Origin: Phreatobacter sp.
Lineage (GTDB): Bacteria; Pseudomonadota; Alphaproteobacteria; Rhizobiales; Phreatobacteraceae
DNA: 64,000 nucleotides
Reading direction: 5' to 3'
Assembly: GCF_016793595.1 (NCBI RefSeq)
Contig: NZ_JAEULY010000004.1
Span: forward strand, 992,001 to 1,056,000
Part shown: piece after piece, positions 26,447 to 37,566 of the stretch
How the letters are laid out: every line of letters begins with the position of its first letter
Position numbering within the stretch: position 1 is the stretch's first letter
Notes under the pieces: generated by a model
The model's database searches: none
Seen by the model: the letters and a program-made list of their open reading frames with translations, nothing else
Told to the model about the DNA's origin: nothing
Made by a program: the position numbers and the translations under genes

Positions 26447-27787
26447 CTACATGCCCTGCGGCTTGCCGACGACGACGACCAGAAGCTTCGGATCGCCCAG
26501 CAGCCGCTTCGCCACGCGCCTGACGTCCTCCAGCGTCACCGCCTCGATCAGATCGTTGCGGCGGTCGAGATAGTCGGGCCCGAAGCCGTCGAGCTGGATG
26601 CGGATGAGGTTGGAGGCGATCTGGGACGAGGTCTCGAAGCGCATCGCCCAATTGCCGATCAGGAAGCGCTTGGCCTGTTCGAGCTCGATGGTGGTCGGCC
26701 CCTCGGCACCCATGCGCCGCAGTTCGGCCTCGATGACGGACAGGCTCTCGGCGGCGCGGTCGCTGCGCGTCGAGGTGCCGCCGCTGAGCAGGCCCGTGCC
26801 CTCGAGCGTGATGAGGCTGGACGAGATCGAATAGGCGAGGCCGCGCTGCTCGCGCACCTGGGTATAGAGGCGCGAGGAAAAGGAGCCGCCGCCGAGGATG
26901 TGGTTCATGACGAAGGCGGCGATGAAGTCGGGATCGTCGCGCTTCAGGCCCGGCAGGCCGAAGGCGATGATCGCCTGCGGAATGTCCATCGGCACGACGC
27001 GCCGCTCGCCGGCCGCGGCCATCGCGATATCGGGGACCGGCGTCAGGCTCGTTCCCGCCGGCAGCGCGCCGAACACATCGTCCAGCAGGGGACCGAGTTC
27101 GGCGGCCGTGATGTCGCCGACCACCGCGACCTTCAGCCGGTCGCGCGCGACGATCCGGCGATGCATGGCCCTGAGGTCGTCGGCGGTGATGGCCCCGACG
27201 GCCTCCAGCGTGCCGGTGTTGCGTCGCCCGTAGGGATGGTTCGGGAAGGCGGTGGCCGAGAAGGTCTCGCTCGCCAGCGAATTGGGATTGGTCGAGGCGC
27301 GGCGGATGCCGGAGAGGACCGATTCGCGCACGCGCGCCAGCGGCGCGGCGTCGAAGCGCGGCTTGCCGAGCGCCAGCTTCAGCAATGCGAAAGCCTCGGC
27401 GCGGCTTTCGGTGAGCGCGCGCACCGAGCCGGTCAGCGCGTCGCGGCCGGCCGAGAAGCTCATCTCGATGGCGCGCTCCTCCAACCGCCGGTGGAAGGTC
27501 TCGGCGTCGATGTCGCCGGCGCCCTCGTCGAGCATCTGCGCCATGAGACTGGCCGTGCCGGGCCGGTCGGCGGGGTCCTGCGCCGTGCCGCCGCGCATGG
27601 CGAAGGACAGCGCAAGCATCGGCAGATGCGTCTGGCGCACGAGCCAGGCCTCGATGCCGCCGGGCGAGACGACGCGCTCGATGCGGCTCGAATGGCTTGC
27701 CGGCTGCTGGGCCGCCGCGGGGGTGGTCGGGGTCAGGGCGGCCATGGCGACGATTCCGAGGACGAGGGTGCGGGCGGCAGCGAACAT
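26447..27787 (-). CDS. M16 peptidase-like subunit lacking the zinc motif
   Basis: A 446-residue protein with a Sec signal peptide (cleavage near AAAQ) and two M16 halves. At the position of the catalytic HxxEH helix it reads ASLMAQMLDEG, so zinc ligands are missing. The C-terminal R/Y region GGGSFSSRLYTQVREQRGLAY is kept in pieces typical of the non-catalytic partner (alpha-MPP-like). Its ATG shares one base with the TGA of the upstream peptidase (TGATG). I infer a periplasmic heterodimer of one active and one inactive chain. Confidence 0.9.
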   Translation of the reverse strand: MFAAARTLVLGIVAMAALTPTTPAAAQQPASHSSRIERVVSPGGIEAWLVRQTHLPMLALSFAMRGGTAQDPADRPGTASLMAQMLDEGAGDIDAETFHRRLEERAIEMSFSAGRDALTGSVRALTESRAEAFALLKLALGKPRFDAAPLARVRESVLSGIRRASTNPNSLASETFSATAFPNHPYGRRNTGTLEAVGAITADDLRAMHRRIVARDRLKVAVVGDITAAELGPLLDDVFGALPAGTSLTPVPDIAMAAAGERRVVPMDIPQAIIAFGLPGLKRDDPDFIAAFVMNHILGGGSFSSRLYTQVREQRGLAYSISSSLITLEGTGLLSGGTSTRSDRAAESLSVIEAELRRMGAEGPTTIELEQAKRFLIGNWAMRFETSSQIASNLIRIQLDGFGPDYLDRRNDLIEAVTLEDVRRVAKRLLGDPKLLVVVVGKPQGM

Positions 27788-29142
27788 CAGCTCCGTTCCT
27801 CGCGGACCAGCTCGCCCGTGACGGCGCGGCTGAAGTCGAAGGCGCGCCGGGCGACGGCGTCGACCTCGGCGCGGGTAACCGCGGCGATGCGCTGCGGCCA
27901 TTGCTGGATATCGGCGATGGAGGCGCCGCAGGTGAGCGAGGCGCCATACATGCGCGCCATCGAGGCCTGGCTGTCCTGCGAATAGACGGATTCGGCGATG
28001 AGCCGCGTGCGGGCACGCGCCAGTTCCTCGTCGGTGACGCCGTGGTCGGCGAGGCGGACGGCGACATCGGCCATGGCGGCCTCCAGCCGTTCGAGCGGCA
28101 CGCCCGGACGCGGCGAGGCATAGACGCCGAAGCGGCCGTCGCCGAGGGCCGAGCCGGAATAGAAGCAGCCGGCGCCGACGGCGAGCCCCTGATCGGTGAC
28201 AAGCGCCTTGTAGAAGCGGCCGTTTGGACTGGAACCGGCGATCTGCGCGAGGATTTCCAGCGCCTCGGCCTCGCCCGGAGCGGCGGTGCGGTAGGACCGC
28301 ACAATGCTGGTCTTGGAGAGGCTCGGCTGGCGCACGCGCGCATCGGCGAGCCGCACGCGATCCCCGGCTTCGCGCGCCGGCCCCGGGGGCCGGGAGCGCG
28401 GCTGGATGGCCGGATTGGCGTCGACGCGGCCATAGGTTTCCTCGGCCATGCGGAAGACCTCGTCCGGCGTCACATCGCCGGCCACCACGAGGATGGCGTT
28501 GTTCGGACCGTAATGGCGGCGGTAGAAGGCAAGCGCATCCTCGCGGGACAGGGCGGCGATCTCGTTCGCCCATCCGATGATCGGGATGCCGTAGGGATGG
28601 CCCTCGCCCCAGAGCCGGTTCAGCAGGCGCTCGGAGAGCCGTGCGCCGGGATCGTTGTCGGTGCGCTGGCGGCGCTCCTCCTGGACGACGTCGCGCTCAG
28701 GCAGGACAACCTCGTCGGTCAGCACGATGTTGGCGATGCGGTCGGCCTCGAAATCCATCATGACCGGCAGCTGGTCCGCGACGACGCGCTGGAAATAACC
28801 GGTATAGTCGTAGGAGGTGAAGGCGTTCTCGTTGCCGCCGGCGGAGGTCACCGCGCGCGAGAACACGTCCTTCGGATTGCGCTTCGTGCCCTTGAACATG
28901 AGGTGCTCGAGGAAATGCGCGAGCCCGGACTTGCCGTGCACCTCGTCGGCCGAGCCGACGCGGTACCAGAGCATGTGGGTCGCCACCGGAACGCGGTGGT
29001 CGGGAATGGCGACGACCTCAAGCCCGTTCGCAAGCCCATGCCGGAAGACGCGCTCGACCGGCACCTGGCCGAGAGCAAGACCGGGCACCAGCGCCGGAGC
29101 GGCGGCAAGACCTGTCGTGAAGGAGCGTCGCGTCATCAGCAT
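27787..29142 (-). CDS. M16 zinc metallopeptidase (catalytic subunit)
   Basis: A 451-residue M16 peptidase with inverted zinc motif HFLEH (His76, Glu79, His80) and downstream Glu in VQEERRQR. The N-terminus TRRSFTTGLAAAP has a twin-arginine-type start followed by a hydrophobic region, so export (Tat or Sec) is likely. I chose the ATG at 29142 over GTG 29178; ATG 29136 is also possible. It lies directly upstream of its inactive partner and downstream of the cox operon terminator on the same strand. The likely role is degradation of peptides or processing of envelope proteins. Confidence 0.92.
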   Translation of the reverse strand: MLMTRRSFTTGLAAAPALVPGLALGQVPVERVFRHGLANGLEVVAIPDHRVPVATHMLWYRVGSADEVHGKSGLAHFLEHLMFKGTKRNPKDVFSRAVTSAGGNENAFTSYDYTGYFQRVVADQLPVMMDFEADRIANIVLTDEVVLPERDVVQEERRQRTDNDPGARLSERLLNRLWGEGHPYGIPIIGWANEIAALSREDALAFYRRHYGPNNAILVVAGDVTPDEVFRMAEETYGRVDANPAIQPRSRPPGPAREAGDRVRLADARVRQPSLSKTSIVRSYRTAAPGEAEALEILAQIAGSSPNGRFYKALVTDQGLAVGAGCFYSGSALGDGRFGVYASPRPGVPLERLEAAMADVAVRLADHGVTDEELARARTRLIAESVYSQDSQASMARMYGASLTCGASIADIQQWPQRIAAVTRAEVDAVARRAFDFSRAVTGELVREERS

Positions 29143-29307
29143 CAACAGACCCTGGAGGTGGCATGCGCCGGCACGCACGCCGTCGCCGAAAAGGCACCGG
29201 AGCGAAGTGAGCCATGGATGCGGATCGCCGCATCATGACAAGAGCGTGATGATGTCGGTGCGAACAAGGGCCGAATCAAGACCCAATCGCGTGCCCGGCA
29301 AAGCAAA

Positions 29308-29327
29308 GGGGCGGCCGAAGCCGCCCC
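29308..29327 (-). terminator. Terminator-like hairpin after the cox operon
   Basis: Read leftward, GGGGCGGC-TTCG-GCCGCCCC forms a perfect 8-bp stem with a stable TTCG tetraloop, followed by the T-rich CTTTGCTTTG. It lies 30 bases beyond the ctaE stop, so it should end the ctaC-ctaE transcript before the M16 genes. Confidence 0.75.
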
Positions 29328-29357
29328 TTCAAGGCAAGACCGCCGGGAGCGCCGGGG

Positions 29358-30242
29358 TCAGTGGCCGGCGCCAACCGCGCCCGCGAGCGCCCGGCCGGAC
29401 CAGTCATAGGCCCAGACGTAGATCGCCGCGAACAGGAACAGCCAGACCACGTCGACGAAGTGCCAGTACCAGGCGGCCGCCTCGAAGCCGAAGTGCTTTT
29501 CCGGCGTCAGGTGCGTGTCGCGATAGAGGCGCAGCGCGCAGATGAACAGGAAGATCGTTCCGACGATGACATGGAAACCGTGGAAACCGGTCGCCATGAA
29601 GAAGGTGGCGCCGTAGATGTGGCCCGAGAAATTGAAGTGGGCGTGGCTGTACTCATAGGCCTGGATGCAGGTGAACAGCACGCCGAGCAGCACCGTGAAC
29701 CACATATACATCTTGGCCTGCTCGCGCTCGCCGGTGACGATGTAGTGGTGGGCGGCGGTGACCGTGGTGCCCGACAGCAGCAGGACCATGGTGCCGAGCA
29801 GCGGCAGCTGCAGCGGATAGAAGGTCTCGATGCCCTTCGGCGGCCAGTGGCCGCCGGTCAGCTCCGTGCGCTGGAACTGATGGACCTCGCCGGGGAAGAG
29901 GGCGGCGTCGAAAAACGCCCAGAACCAGGCGACGAAGAACATCACCTCGGAGGCGATGAACATGATCATACCGTAGCGCAGGTGCAGCGAGACGACGCGG
30001 GTGTGGTCGCCCTGCTGGCCTTCCTTGATGACGTCCGCCCACCAGCCGTACATGGTGTAGAGCACGCCGATCAGGCCGGCGAAGAAGACCACCGGGCCGA
30101 GCTTGATGCCCGCCAGCGGCATGGCCTTCATCCACATGACCGCGCCGATCGCCATGACGAAGGCCGACATGGAGCCGATGAACGGCCAGGGGCTGGGCGG
30201 CACCAGGTGGTAGTCGTGGTGTTTGGCGTGGGCCTCGGCCAT
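29358..30242 (-). CDS. ctaE: Cytochrome c oxidase subunit III
   Basis: A 294-residue membrane protein with seven helices and CoxC signatures: HDYHLVPPSPWP at the start, MFFVAWFWAFFDAALFP, GTTVTAAHH and the final WHFVDVVWLFLF. It is the third core subunit of the aa3-type oxidase and stabilises proton uptake. The start at ATG 30242 follows the usual length; it lies 59 bases after ctaG, with a hairpin in between. It is the last gene of the leftward operon. Confidence 0.97.
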   Translation of the reverse strand: MAEAHAKHHDYHLVPPSPWPFIGSMSAFVMAIGAVMWMKAMPLAGIKLGPVVFFAGLIGVLYTMYGWWADVIKEGQQGDHTRVVSLHLRYGMIMFIASEVMFFVAWFWAFFDAALFPGEVHQFQRTELTGGHWPPKGIETFYPLQLPLLGTMVLLLSGTTVTAAHHYIVTGEREQAKMYMWFTVLLGVLFTCIQAYEYSHAHFNFSGHIYGATFFMATGFHGFHVIVGTIFLFICALRLYRDTHLTPEKHFGFEAAAWYWHFVDVVWLFLFAAIYVWAYDWSGRALAGAVGAGH

Positions 30243-30268
30243 CGCAGGTCTCCGTATCCTTACTCGCC

Positions 30269-30288
30269 CGGCGGGCTGCCGCCCGCCG
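30269..30288 (-). other. Intercistronic hairpin between ctaG and ctaE
   Basis: CGGCGGGC-N4-GCCCGCCG is a perfect 8-bp stem in the 59-base gap. There is no following T-run in the leftward direction (GAGTAAGG), so it is more likely an mRNA processing or stability element than a full terminator. It would protect or uncouple the ctaE message. Confidence 0.5.
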
Positions 30289-30301
30289 ACCCTTGTTCTT
30301 C

Positions 30302-30913
30302 TCAGTTCGTTCGCGTGCCACCCGCGGCCGCGCCCTGCTGCTCGGCGAGGGGCCGCGGCGGCTGGTTCTGGCGGAAGAAGGTGTAGCTCAGCGTGATGGT
30401 GTTGGTGGCCTTGGCTTCTGCGTCGTCGGCGATGGCCGGATCGACGAAATAGACCACCGTGAATTCGCGCGACTCGTGCGGTTGCAGCGTCTGCTCGGTG
30501 AAGCAGAAGCATTCCAGCTTGTTGAAGAAGCGGCCGGTCTCGGCGGGCGCGACATTGTAGGTCGCCATGCCGGTGACCGGCTGATCCGAGGTGTTGGTGA
30601 CCGTGTAGGTCATCGTATGCGTCTCGCCGGCACGCACGGTCTGGCGCGCGGTATCGACGCGGAAGCGCCAGGGCAGGCCCGGGCCGACATTGGAATCGAA
30701 GCGGATGTCGATGGCATGATCGACGATGCGGTCGGCCGGACGCTCCGCCCGCATGGTGGTGCCGCCGAAGCCGGTGACCTGGCAGAACAGGTTGTAGAGC
30801 GGCACGGCGGCATAGGCCGCGCCGAACATGAAGACGCCGAAACCGAAGGCCGAGAGGCCGACCTTGACGTCGCGCTTCCAGCTGCGGGGGGTGGCGGCCA
30901 CGGGTTCGCTCAT
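30302..30913 (-). CDS. ctaG: Cytochrome c oxidase assembly protein CtaG (Cox11)
   Basis: A 203-residue protein with one N-terminal transmembrane helix (about 18-40, ending YNLFCQVTGFGG) and a periplasmic Ig-like domain bearing the copper-binding CFCF motif (KLECFCFTEQ). It delivers copper to the CuB centre of subunit I. It starts 7 bases after the small CoxF-like gene. Length matches alphaproteobacterial CtaG. Confidence 0.96.
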   Translation of the reverse strand: MSEPVAATPRSWKRDVKVGLSAFGFGVFMFGAAYAAVPLYNLFCQVTGFGGTTMRAERPADRIVDHAIDIRFDSNVGPGLPWRFRVDTARQTVRAGETHTMTYTVTNTSDQPVTGMATYNVAPAETGRFFNKLECFCFTEQTLQPHESREFTVVYFVDPAIADDAEAKATNTITLSYTFFRQNQPPRPLAEQQGAAAGGTRTN

Positions 30914-30920
30914 CGCAGCC

Positions 30921-31085
30921 TCACATCGGACGCTGGAGCATGGCCGGACCCTTTACCAGGGTGATGACCCAGAACATGACGCAGAGGCCGGCAAGCGCGA
31001 TGGCGATGGCCACATTGCGCTGGCGCTGGCGCTTCTTTTCCTCGGGGGTGAGGACGATGCCGGGCTCGCGGGACTTGTCGGACAT
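30921..31085 (-). CDS. Small CoxF-like membrane protein of the cox operon
   Basis: A 54-residue protein encoded between ctaB and ctaG. It has a charged N-terminus with LTPEEKKRQRQR, then one transmembrane helix (NVAIAIALAGLCVMFWVITLV), ending KGPAMLQRPM. Position, size and the TPEEKKRQRxRN pattern match the small hypothetical or CoxF proteins found at this site in alphaproteobacterial cox operons. It probably assists oxidase assembly. ATG 31085, stop 30921; 12 bases after ctaB and 7 bases before ctaG. Confidence 0.82.
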   Translation of the reverse strand: MSDKSREPGIVLTPEEKKRQRQRNVAIAIALAGLCVMFWVITLVKGPAMLQRPM

Positions 31086-31097
31086 GGCGGCCACCGC

Positions 31098-32030
31098 TCA
31101 GAACAGCCGCGCGACCACGCCCTGCTCGACGAGCAGCACGGCGAAGAGCGCGAACAGATAGACGATGGAGAAGGCGAACATGCGACCCGCGGCCTTGCGG
31201 GCGGGAACGCCCTCGCGCTTGCGGAAGATCTCGACCGCCAGCCAGAGCATGGCGAGGCCGCCGACCAGCGCGGTGGCCGCATAGGCCACGCCGGCAAAGC
31301 CGAGGAACCAGGGCGCCATGCCGAGCGGCGCGAGCAGCACCGTATAGATCAGGATCTGGCGGCGCGTCTCGGCCTCGCCGGCGACGACCGGGAGCATCGG
31401 CACCCCGGCGCGGGCGTAATCCTCGGACTTGATCAGCGCCAGCGCCCAGAAATGCGGCGGCGTCCAGAAGAAGATGATCAGGAACAGGACGATCGATTCC
31501 ACCGAGACGGAGCCCGTCACCGCGGCCCAGCCGATCATCGGCGGGAAGGCGCCGGCCGCGCCGCCGATGACGATGTTCTGCGGCGTCCAGCGCTTCAGCC
31601 AGATCGTGTAGACGACGGCGTAGAAGAAGATGGTGAAGGCGAGGAGACCGGCCGCGAGCCAGTTGGCGACGAGGCCGAGGACCAGCACCGAGAAGGCCGA
31701 CAGCACGAGGCCGAAGGCCAGCGCCTCGCTCGGCGAGACCCGGCCGGCCGGGATCGGGCGGTTGGCCGTGCGGGTCATCTTCGCGTCGATGTCGGCGTCG
31801 TACCACATGTTGAGCGCGCCGGAGGCGCCCGCGCCGACGGCGATGCAGAACAGGCTGATGGCGGCGAGAATGGGATGCAGCGAGCCGGGCGCGACGACGA
31901 GGCCGGTCAGCGCGGTGAAGATCACCAGCGACATGACGCGCGGCTTCAGGAGTTCGATGAAATCGCGCGGCTCGGCCTGGCTGACGAGCGCCGCGCGGTT
32001 CACCGGGTTCGTGTCATCGACGAGGGACAA
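31098..32030 (-). CDS. ctaB: Protoheme IX farnesyltransferase (heme O synthase), TTG start
   Basis: A 310-residue UbiA-superfamily membrane protein with the first Asp-rich motif [22 protein letters not shown] and later [23 protein letters not shown], a CtaB/CyoE hallmark. It farnesylates heme b to heme O for the oxidase. The only start that keeps the normal N-terminus (SLVDDTN, then [14 protein letters not shown]) is a TTG at 32030; no in-frame ATG precedes the conserved core. Weak initiation may keep CtaB low relative to structural subunits. Confidence 0.95.
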   Translation of the reverse strand: MSLVDDTNPVNRAALVSQAEPRDFIELLKPRVMSLVIFTALTGLVVAPGSLHPILAAISLFCIAVGAGASGALNMWYDADIDAKMTRTANRPIPAGRVSPSEALAFGLVLSAFSVLVLGLVANWLAAGLLAFTIFFYAVVYTIWLKRWTPQNIVIGGAAGAFPPMIGWAAVTGSVSVESIVLFLIIFFWTPPHFWALALIKSEDYARAGVPMLPVVAGEAETRRQILIYTVLLAPLGMAPWFLGFAGVAYAATALVGGLAMLWLAVEIFRKREGVPARKAAGRMFAFSIVYLFALFAVLLVEQGVVARLF

Positions 32031-32080
32031 GATCTTGCTGCGTCTCGTTCGGCGGCCCCGAGGGCTGCCCTTTCAGGGAT

Positions 32081-32108
32081 GAAGCCCGGGGCCTTGGCTC
32101 CGGGCTTC
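32081..32108 (-). other. Strong intercistronic hairpin between ctaD and ctaB
   Basis: GAAGCCCGG (32081-32089) pairs with CCGGGCTTC (32100-32108), a perfect 9-bp stem with a 10-base loop that can pair further (GGCC/GGCT). No T-run follows in the leftward direction. It sits 19 bases past the ctaD stop and may attenuate or process the message, raising ctaC-ctaD over the downstream assembly genes. Confidence 0.55.
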
Positions 32109-32127
32109 GGGGAATGTCGTCTGCGGC

Positions 32128-34726
<2,599 letters not shown>

Positions 34727-35218
34727 CTTCATCCGCTCCATAACCTCGGCCCGTGGGCTGCTTTGGCCCCGGACCGGCTCGTTCTTGTCCGCCCGGCCGA
34801 TCGCGACCTTGCGGGCCCTTCGCGTTCCGGCCGGGCGCCGGTCACAAACGACCGCGCCGCAAAGGCTGCCGGGAGGGCTTTCGGCCCCCTTGAAACACAA
34901 AAACGCCATGCTCGCAATGCGACCGTTGAGAGCCGTTCCAGACAGAGGAGCGGCCTCAGCTTGAAGGCGTTATAAACTCCTGGTGCACTGCGTGAAATCC
35001 GCCGAAAGGCGACGCAGCCGCTCGTATTCGGCATGACGCATCGGCATTTCGCACATAATCTTGACAGGTTCGCGGGGGAATGGTCCGTCCCCTATCGGCT
35101 GGCGCCTGCGCGGCGGCCCGGCGATTCGTCCGCCGGCCGGGCGGAAGCGCCCGGTCGCGGCGGGCAGGCGGCCCGAAATTGTCTGCGGGCCCTGGCGGGC
35201 GATCCCCTGGAGTGACGG
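34727..35218. other. Long divergent intergenic region, ctaC / IalB gene
   Basis: These 490 bases carry no convincing gene. They should hold the ctaC operon promoter (leftward) and the IalB promoter (rightward). A TTGACA hexamer is at 35061-35066 on the plus strand, but no good -10 lies 16-18 bases downstream. An AT-richer patch with TATAAA is at 34973-34978. GGAG six bases before 35219 is the IalB ribosome site. Confidence 0.5.
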
Positions 35219-35746
35219 ATGACCAACAGGACCATGCGGCAAGGCGCAGCCCGGCTCGGGGCATTCGGACTGGCGGTCGCCCTGGCGACCGGCATCGGCG
35301 CGGGCGCGGCCCTCGCCCAGGGCGCGGTGCGCGCCACCCACGGCGACTGGCAGGTGCGCTGCGATACGCCGCCCGGCTCGCGGGCCGAACAGTGCGCGCT
35401 GGTCCAGAACGTCGCCGCCGAGGACCGGCCCAACGTGGCGCTGACCGTCATCGCGCTGAAGACCGCCGACGGCCGGGCCCGGCTCCTGCGCGTCCTCGCC
35501 CCGCTCGGCGTGCTGCTGCCCTCGGGCCTCGGCCTCAAGATCGACACCACCGATGTCGGCCGCGCCGGCTTCGTGCGCTGCCTGCCCTCGGGCTGCGTCG
35601 CCGAGGTGGTGATGGACGACAACCTGCTCGGCCAGCTCTCCAGTGGCCAGACCGCGACCTTCATCATCTTCCAGACGCCGGAAGAGGGCATCGGCGTGCC
35701 GGTGTCGCTGAACGGCTTCAAGGCCGGCTTCGAGGCCCTGCCCTGA
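35219..35746 (+). CDS. Invasion-associated locus B (IalB) family protein
   Basis: A 175-residue exported protein: signal peptide ending ALAQG, then the IalB domain with HGDWQVRCDTPPG, EQCALVQNV, GLKIDTTDVGRAGFVRCLPSGCVAEV and the terminal SLNGFKAGFEALP in pieces. Four Cys pairs of the family are present. Bartonella IalB helps erythrocyte entry, but the family is widespread in free-living Hyphomicrobiales where its role is unknown. GGAG sets the ATG 35219. It is probably periplasmic. Confidence 0.9.
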   Translation: MTNRTMRQGAARLGAFGLAVALATGIGAGAALAQGAVRATHGDWQVRCDTPPGSRAEQCALVQNVAAEDRPNVALTVIALKTADGRARLLRVLAPLGVLLPSGLGLKIDTTDVGRAGFVRCLPSGCVAEVVMDDNLLGQLSSGQTATFIIFQTPEEGIGVPVSLNGFKAGFEALP

Positions 35747-35825
35747 CGAAGCCCGCCGCCGGGCTCGCATCGGCCATGGTTAGGCACTAGATAGCCCGGA
35801 CCACATCCATTCGTCCGGAGCCGCC

Positions 35826-37241
35826 ATGGCCGACCATTCCCTCCTCGCCCGCGCCGAGCTCGACCCGGCAAAGGCGCGCGCCATCCTGGCCGAGGCGCTG
35901 ACCGGCGCCGACGACGGCGAACTGTTCGTCGAATACAAGCAGTCGGAATCGCTGGTCTTCGACAATGGCCGGCTGAAACAGGCGGGCACCGACAACAGCC
36001 AGGGTTTCGGCCTGCGCGCCGTGAAGGGCGAGGCGGTCGGCTATGCCCATTCCTCCGACGTCTCCGAAGCCGCGCTGAAGCGCGCGGCCGAGACCGTCCG
36101 CGCCGTCGCCGGCGGCTATTCGGGAACGCTGGCGCCCGGGCCGATCCGCTCCAATGTCCGTCTCTACGGCGATGAGAACCCGCTCGATGCCCCCGCCTTC
36201 GCCGAGAAGGTCAGGCTGTTGGAAGCGATCGACGCCTATGCCCGCGCCCGCGACCCGAAGGTCCGGCAGGTCACGGCCTCGGTCGCCGGCTCCTGGCAGG
36301 TGGTCGAGATCCTGCGACCGGACGGCGAGCTCTATCGCGACGTGCGCCCGCTGGTGCGACTCAACATCACCGTGGTCGCCGGCTCCGGCGAGCGGCAGGA
36401 GGTCGGCTCGCACGGCTTCGGCGGCCGGGCCGGCTATGCCGAGTTCATTGCCGAAGGGCGCTGGAGGCATGCGGTCGACGAGGCCGTGCGGCAGGCGCTC
36501 GTCAACCTGGAAAGCGTCCCCTCGCCCGCCGGCGAGATGGATGTCGTGCTGGGGCCGGGCTGGCCCGGCGTCATGCTGCACGAGGCGGTGGGCCATGGCC
36601 TCGAGGGCGACTTCAACCGCAAGGGCCAGTCGGCCTTCGCGGGACTGATGGGCGAGATGGTCGCGGCTAGGGGCGTCACCGTCGTCGACGACGGAACCAT
36701 AGCCGACCGGCGAGGCTCGGTCTCCATCGACGACGAGGGCACGCCCTCGAACCGGACGGTGCTGATCGATGACGGCCGCCTCGTCGGCTACATGCAGGAC
36801 CGGCAGAACGCCCGCCTGATGGGCGTCGCCCCGACCGGCAACGGCCGGCGCGAAAGCCATGCTCACGTGCCCATGCCGCGCATGACCAATACCTACATGC
36901 TCGAGGGCAGCCATACGCGCGACGAGATCCTCGCCAGCGTGAAGAACGGTCTCTATGCCGTGAACTTCGGCGGCGGGCAGGTGGATATCACCTCCGGCAA
37001 ATATGTCTTCGAGTGCACCGAAGCCTACCGGATCGAGAACGGCCGGATCGGCGCGCCGGTCAAGGGCGCGATGCTGATCGGTTCCGGCCCTGCCGACATG
37101 AAGCGCGTCACCATGGTCGGCAACGACATGAGCCTCGACACCGGCATCGGAACCTGCGGCAAGGCGGGCCAGTGGGTGCCCGTCGGCGTCGGCCAGCCGA
37201 CGCTGAAGATGGAGCGCATCACCGTCGGCGGCACGGGCTGA
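35826..37241 (+). CDS. tldD: Metalloprotease TldD
   Basis: A 471-residue TldD with the zinc motif HEAVGHGLEGDF (His252, Glu253, His257) and third ligand Cys444 in GIGTCGKAGQ. With TldE (PmbA, not in the window) it forms a heterodimeric cytosolic peptidase that trims unfolded peptides, as in microcin B17 and PQQ-type maturation. In E. coli TldD/TldE have also been genetically linked to CcdA turnover; here tldD lies 67 bases upstream of a ccdAB module. The start follows GGAGCCGCC. Confidence 0.96.
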   Translation: MADHSLLARAELDPAKARAILAEALTGADDGELFVEYKQSESLVFDNGRLKQAGTDNSQGFGLRAVKGEAVGYAHSSDVSEAALKRAAETVRAVAGGYSGTLAPGPIRSNVRLYGDENPLDAPAFAEKVRLLEAIDAYARARDPKVRQVTASVAGSWQVVEILRPDGELYRDVRPLVRLNITVVAGSGERQEVGSHGFGGRAGYAEFIAEGRWRHAVDEAVRQALVNLESVPSPAGEMDVVLGPGWPGVMLHEAVGHGLEGDFNRKGQSAFAGLMGEMVAARGVTVVDDGTIADRRGSVSIDDEGTPSNRTVLIDDGRLVGYMQDRQNARLMGVAPTGNGRRESHAHVPMPRMTNTYMLEGSHTRDEILASVKNGLYAVNFGGGQVDITSGKYVFECTEAYRIENGRIGAPVKGAMLIGSGPADMKRVTMVGNDMSLDTGIGTCGKAGQWVPVGVGQPTLKMERITVGGTG

Positions 37242-37257
37242 CGGCGCGTTGCCGCGT

Positions 37258-37288
37258 CGGTCATGCGCATGTATCCTGCGCATGACCG
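37258..37288. promoter_or_regulatory. 12-bp perfect inverted repeat, probable ccdAB operator
   Basis: CGGTCATGCGCA (37258-37269), 7-base spacer, TGCGCATGACCG (37277-37288). It lies 16 bases after the tldD stop and 20 bases before ATG of ccdA, the position where CcdA/CcdB complexes autorepress their promoter in known ccd operons. No T-run follows, so it is not a plain terminator. Promoter elements are not obvious around it. Confidence 0.7.
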
Positions 37289-37308
37289 GGCCAGAAGGGG
37301 AGCGAGGC

Positions 37309-37560
37309 ATGCTGGATCGCCTGCATCGCAAAGTGCCGTCGGCCAAGCGCGCCGTGAATCTCTCGCTCTCGGCCGATCTCGTCGAGGAGGCGAAGGCGCA
37401 GGGCCTCAACCTGTCACAGTTCGTGGAAGAGAAACTGTCCGAGGCCGTCCGCGCGGAACGAGCCCGACGCTGGAAGGAAGAGAACCGCGCGGCGATCGAG
37501 GCGCATAACGAGGAAATTCGGAAGAACGGGCTCTGGGCCGAAGAATTCAGGCCCTGGTAG
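37309..37560 (+). CDS. ccdA: CcdA-type antitoxin
   Basis: An 83-residue protein with the CcdA layout: an N-terminal ribbon-helix-helix (AKRAVNLSLSADLVEEAKAQ, then LNLSQFVEEKL) that dimerises and binds DNA, and a C-terminal toxin-neutralising tail (RRWKEENRAAIEAHNEEI ending NGLWAEEFRPW). In-frame starts exist at 37249 and 37282, but GGGAGCGAGGC before ATG 37309 and the operator upstream decide the start. The toxin gene follows after 6 bases. Confidence 0.92.
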   Translation: MLDRLHRKVPSAKRAVNLSLSADLVEEAKAQGLNLSQFVEEKLSEAVRAERARRWKEENRAAIEAHNEEIRKNGLWAEEFRPW

Positions 37561-37566
37561 CCTGCC

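Noticed and set aside
26448..28433. Long alternative frame across the M16 genes on the minus strand
   Set aside because: The product is Arg/Ala-rich low-complexity sequence; the real M16 proteins occupy the other frames with intact motifs.
35061..35066. TTGACA as a -35 box for the IalB gene
   Set aside because: No acceptable -10 element lies at the required 16-18 base spacing.
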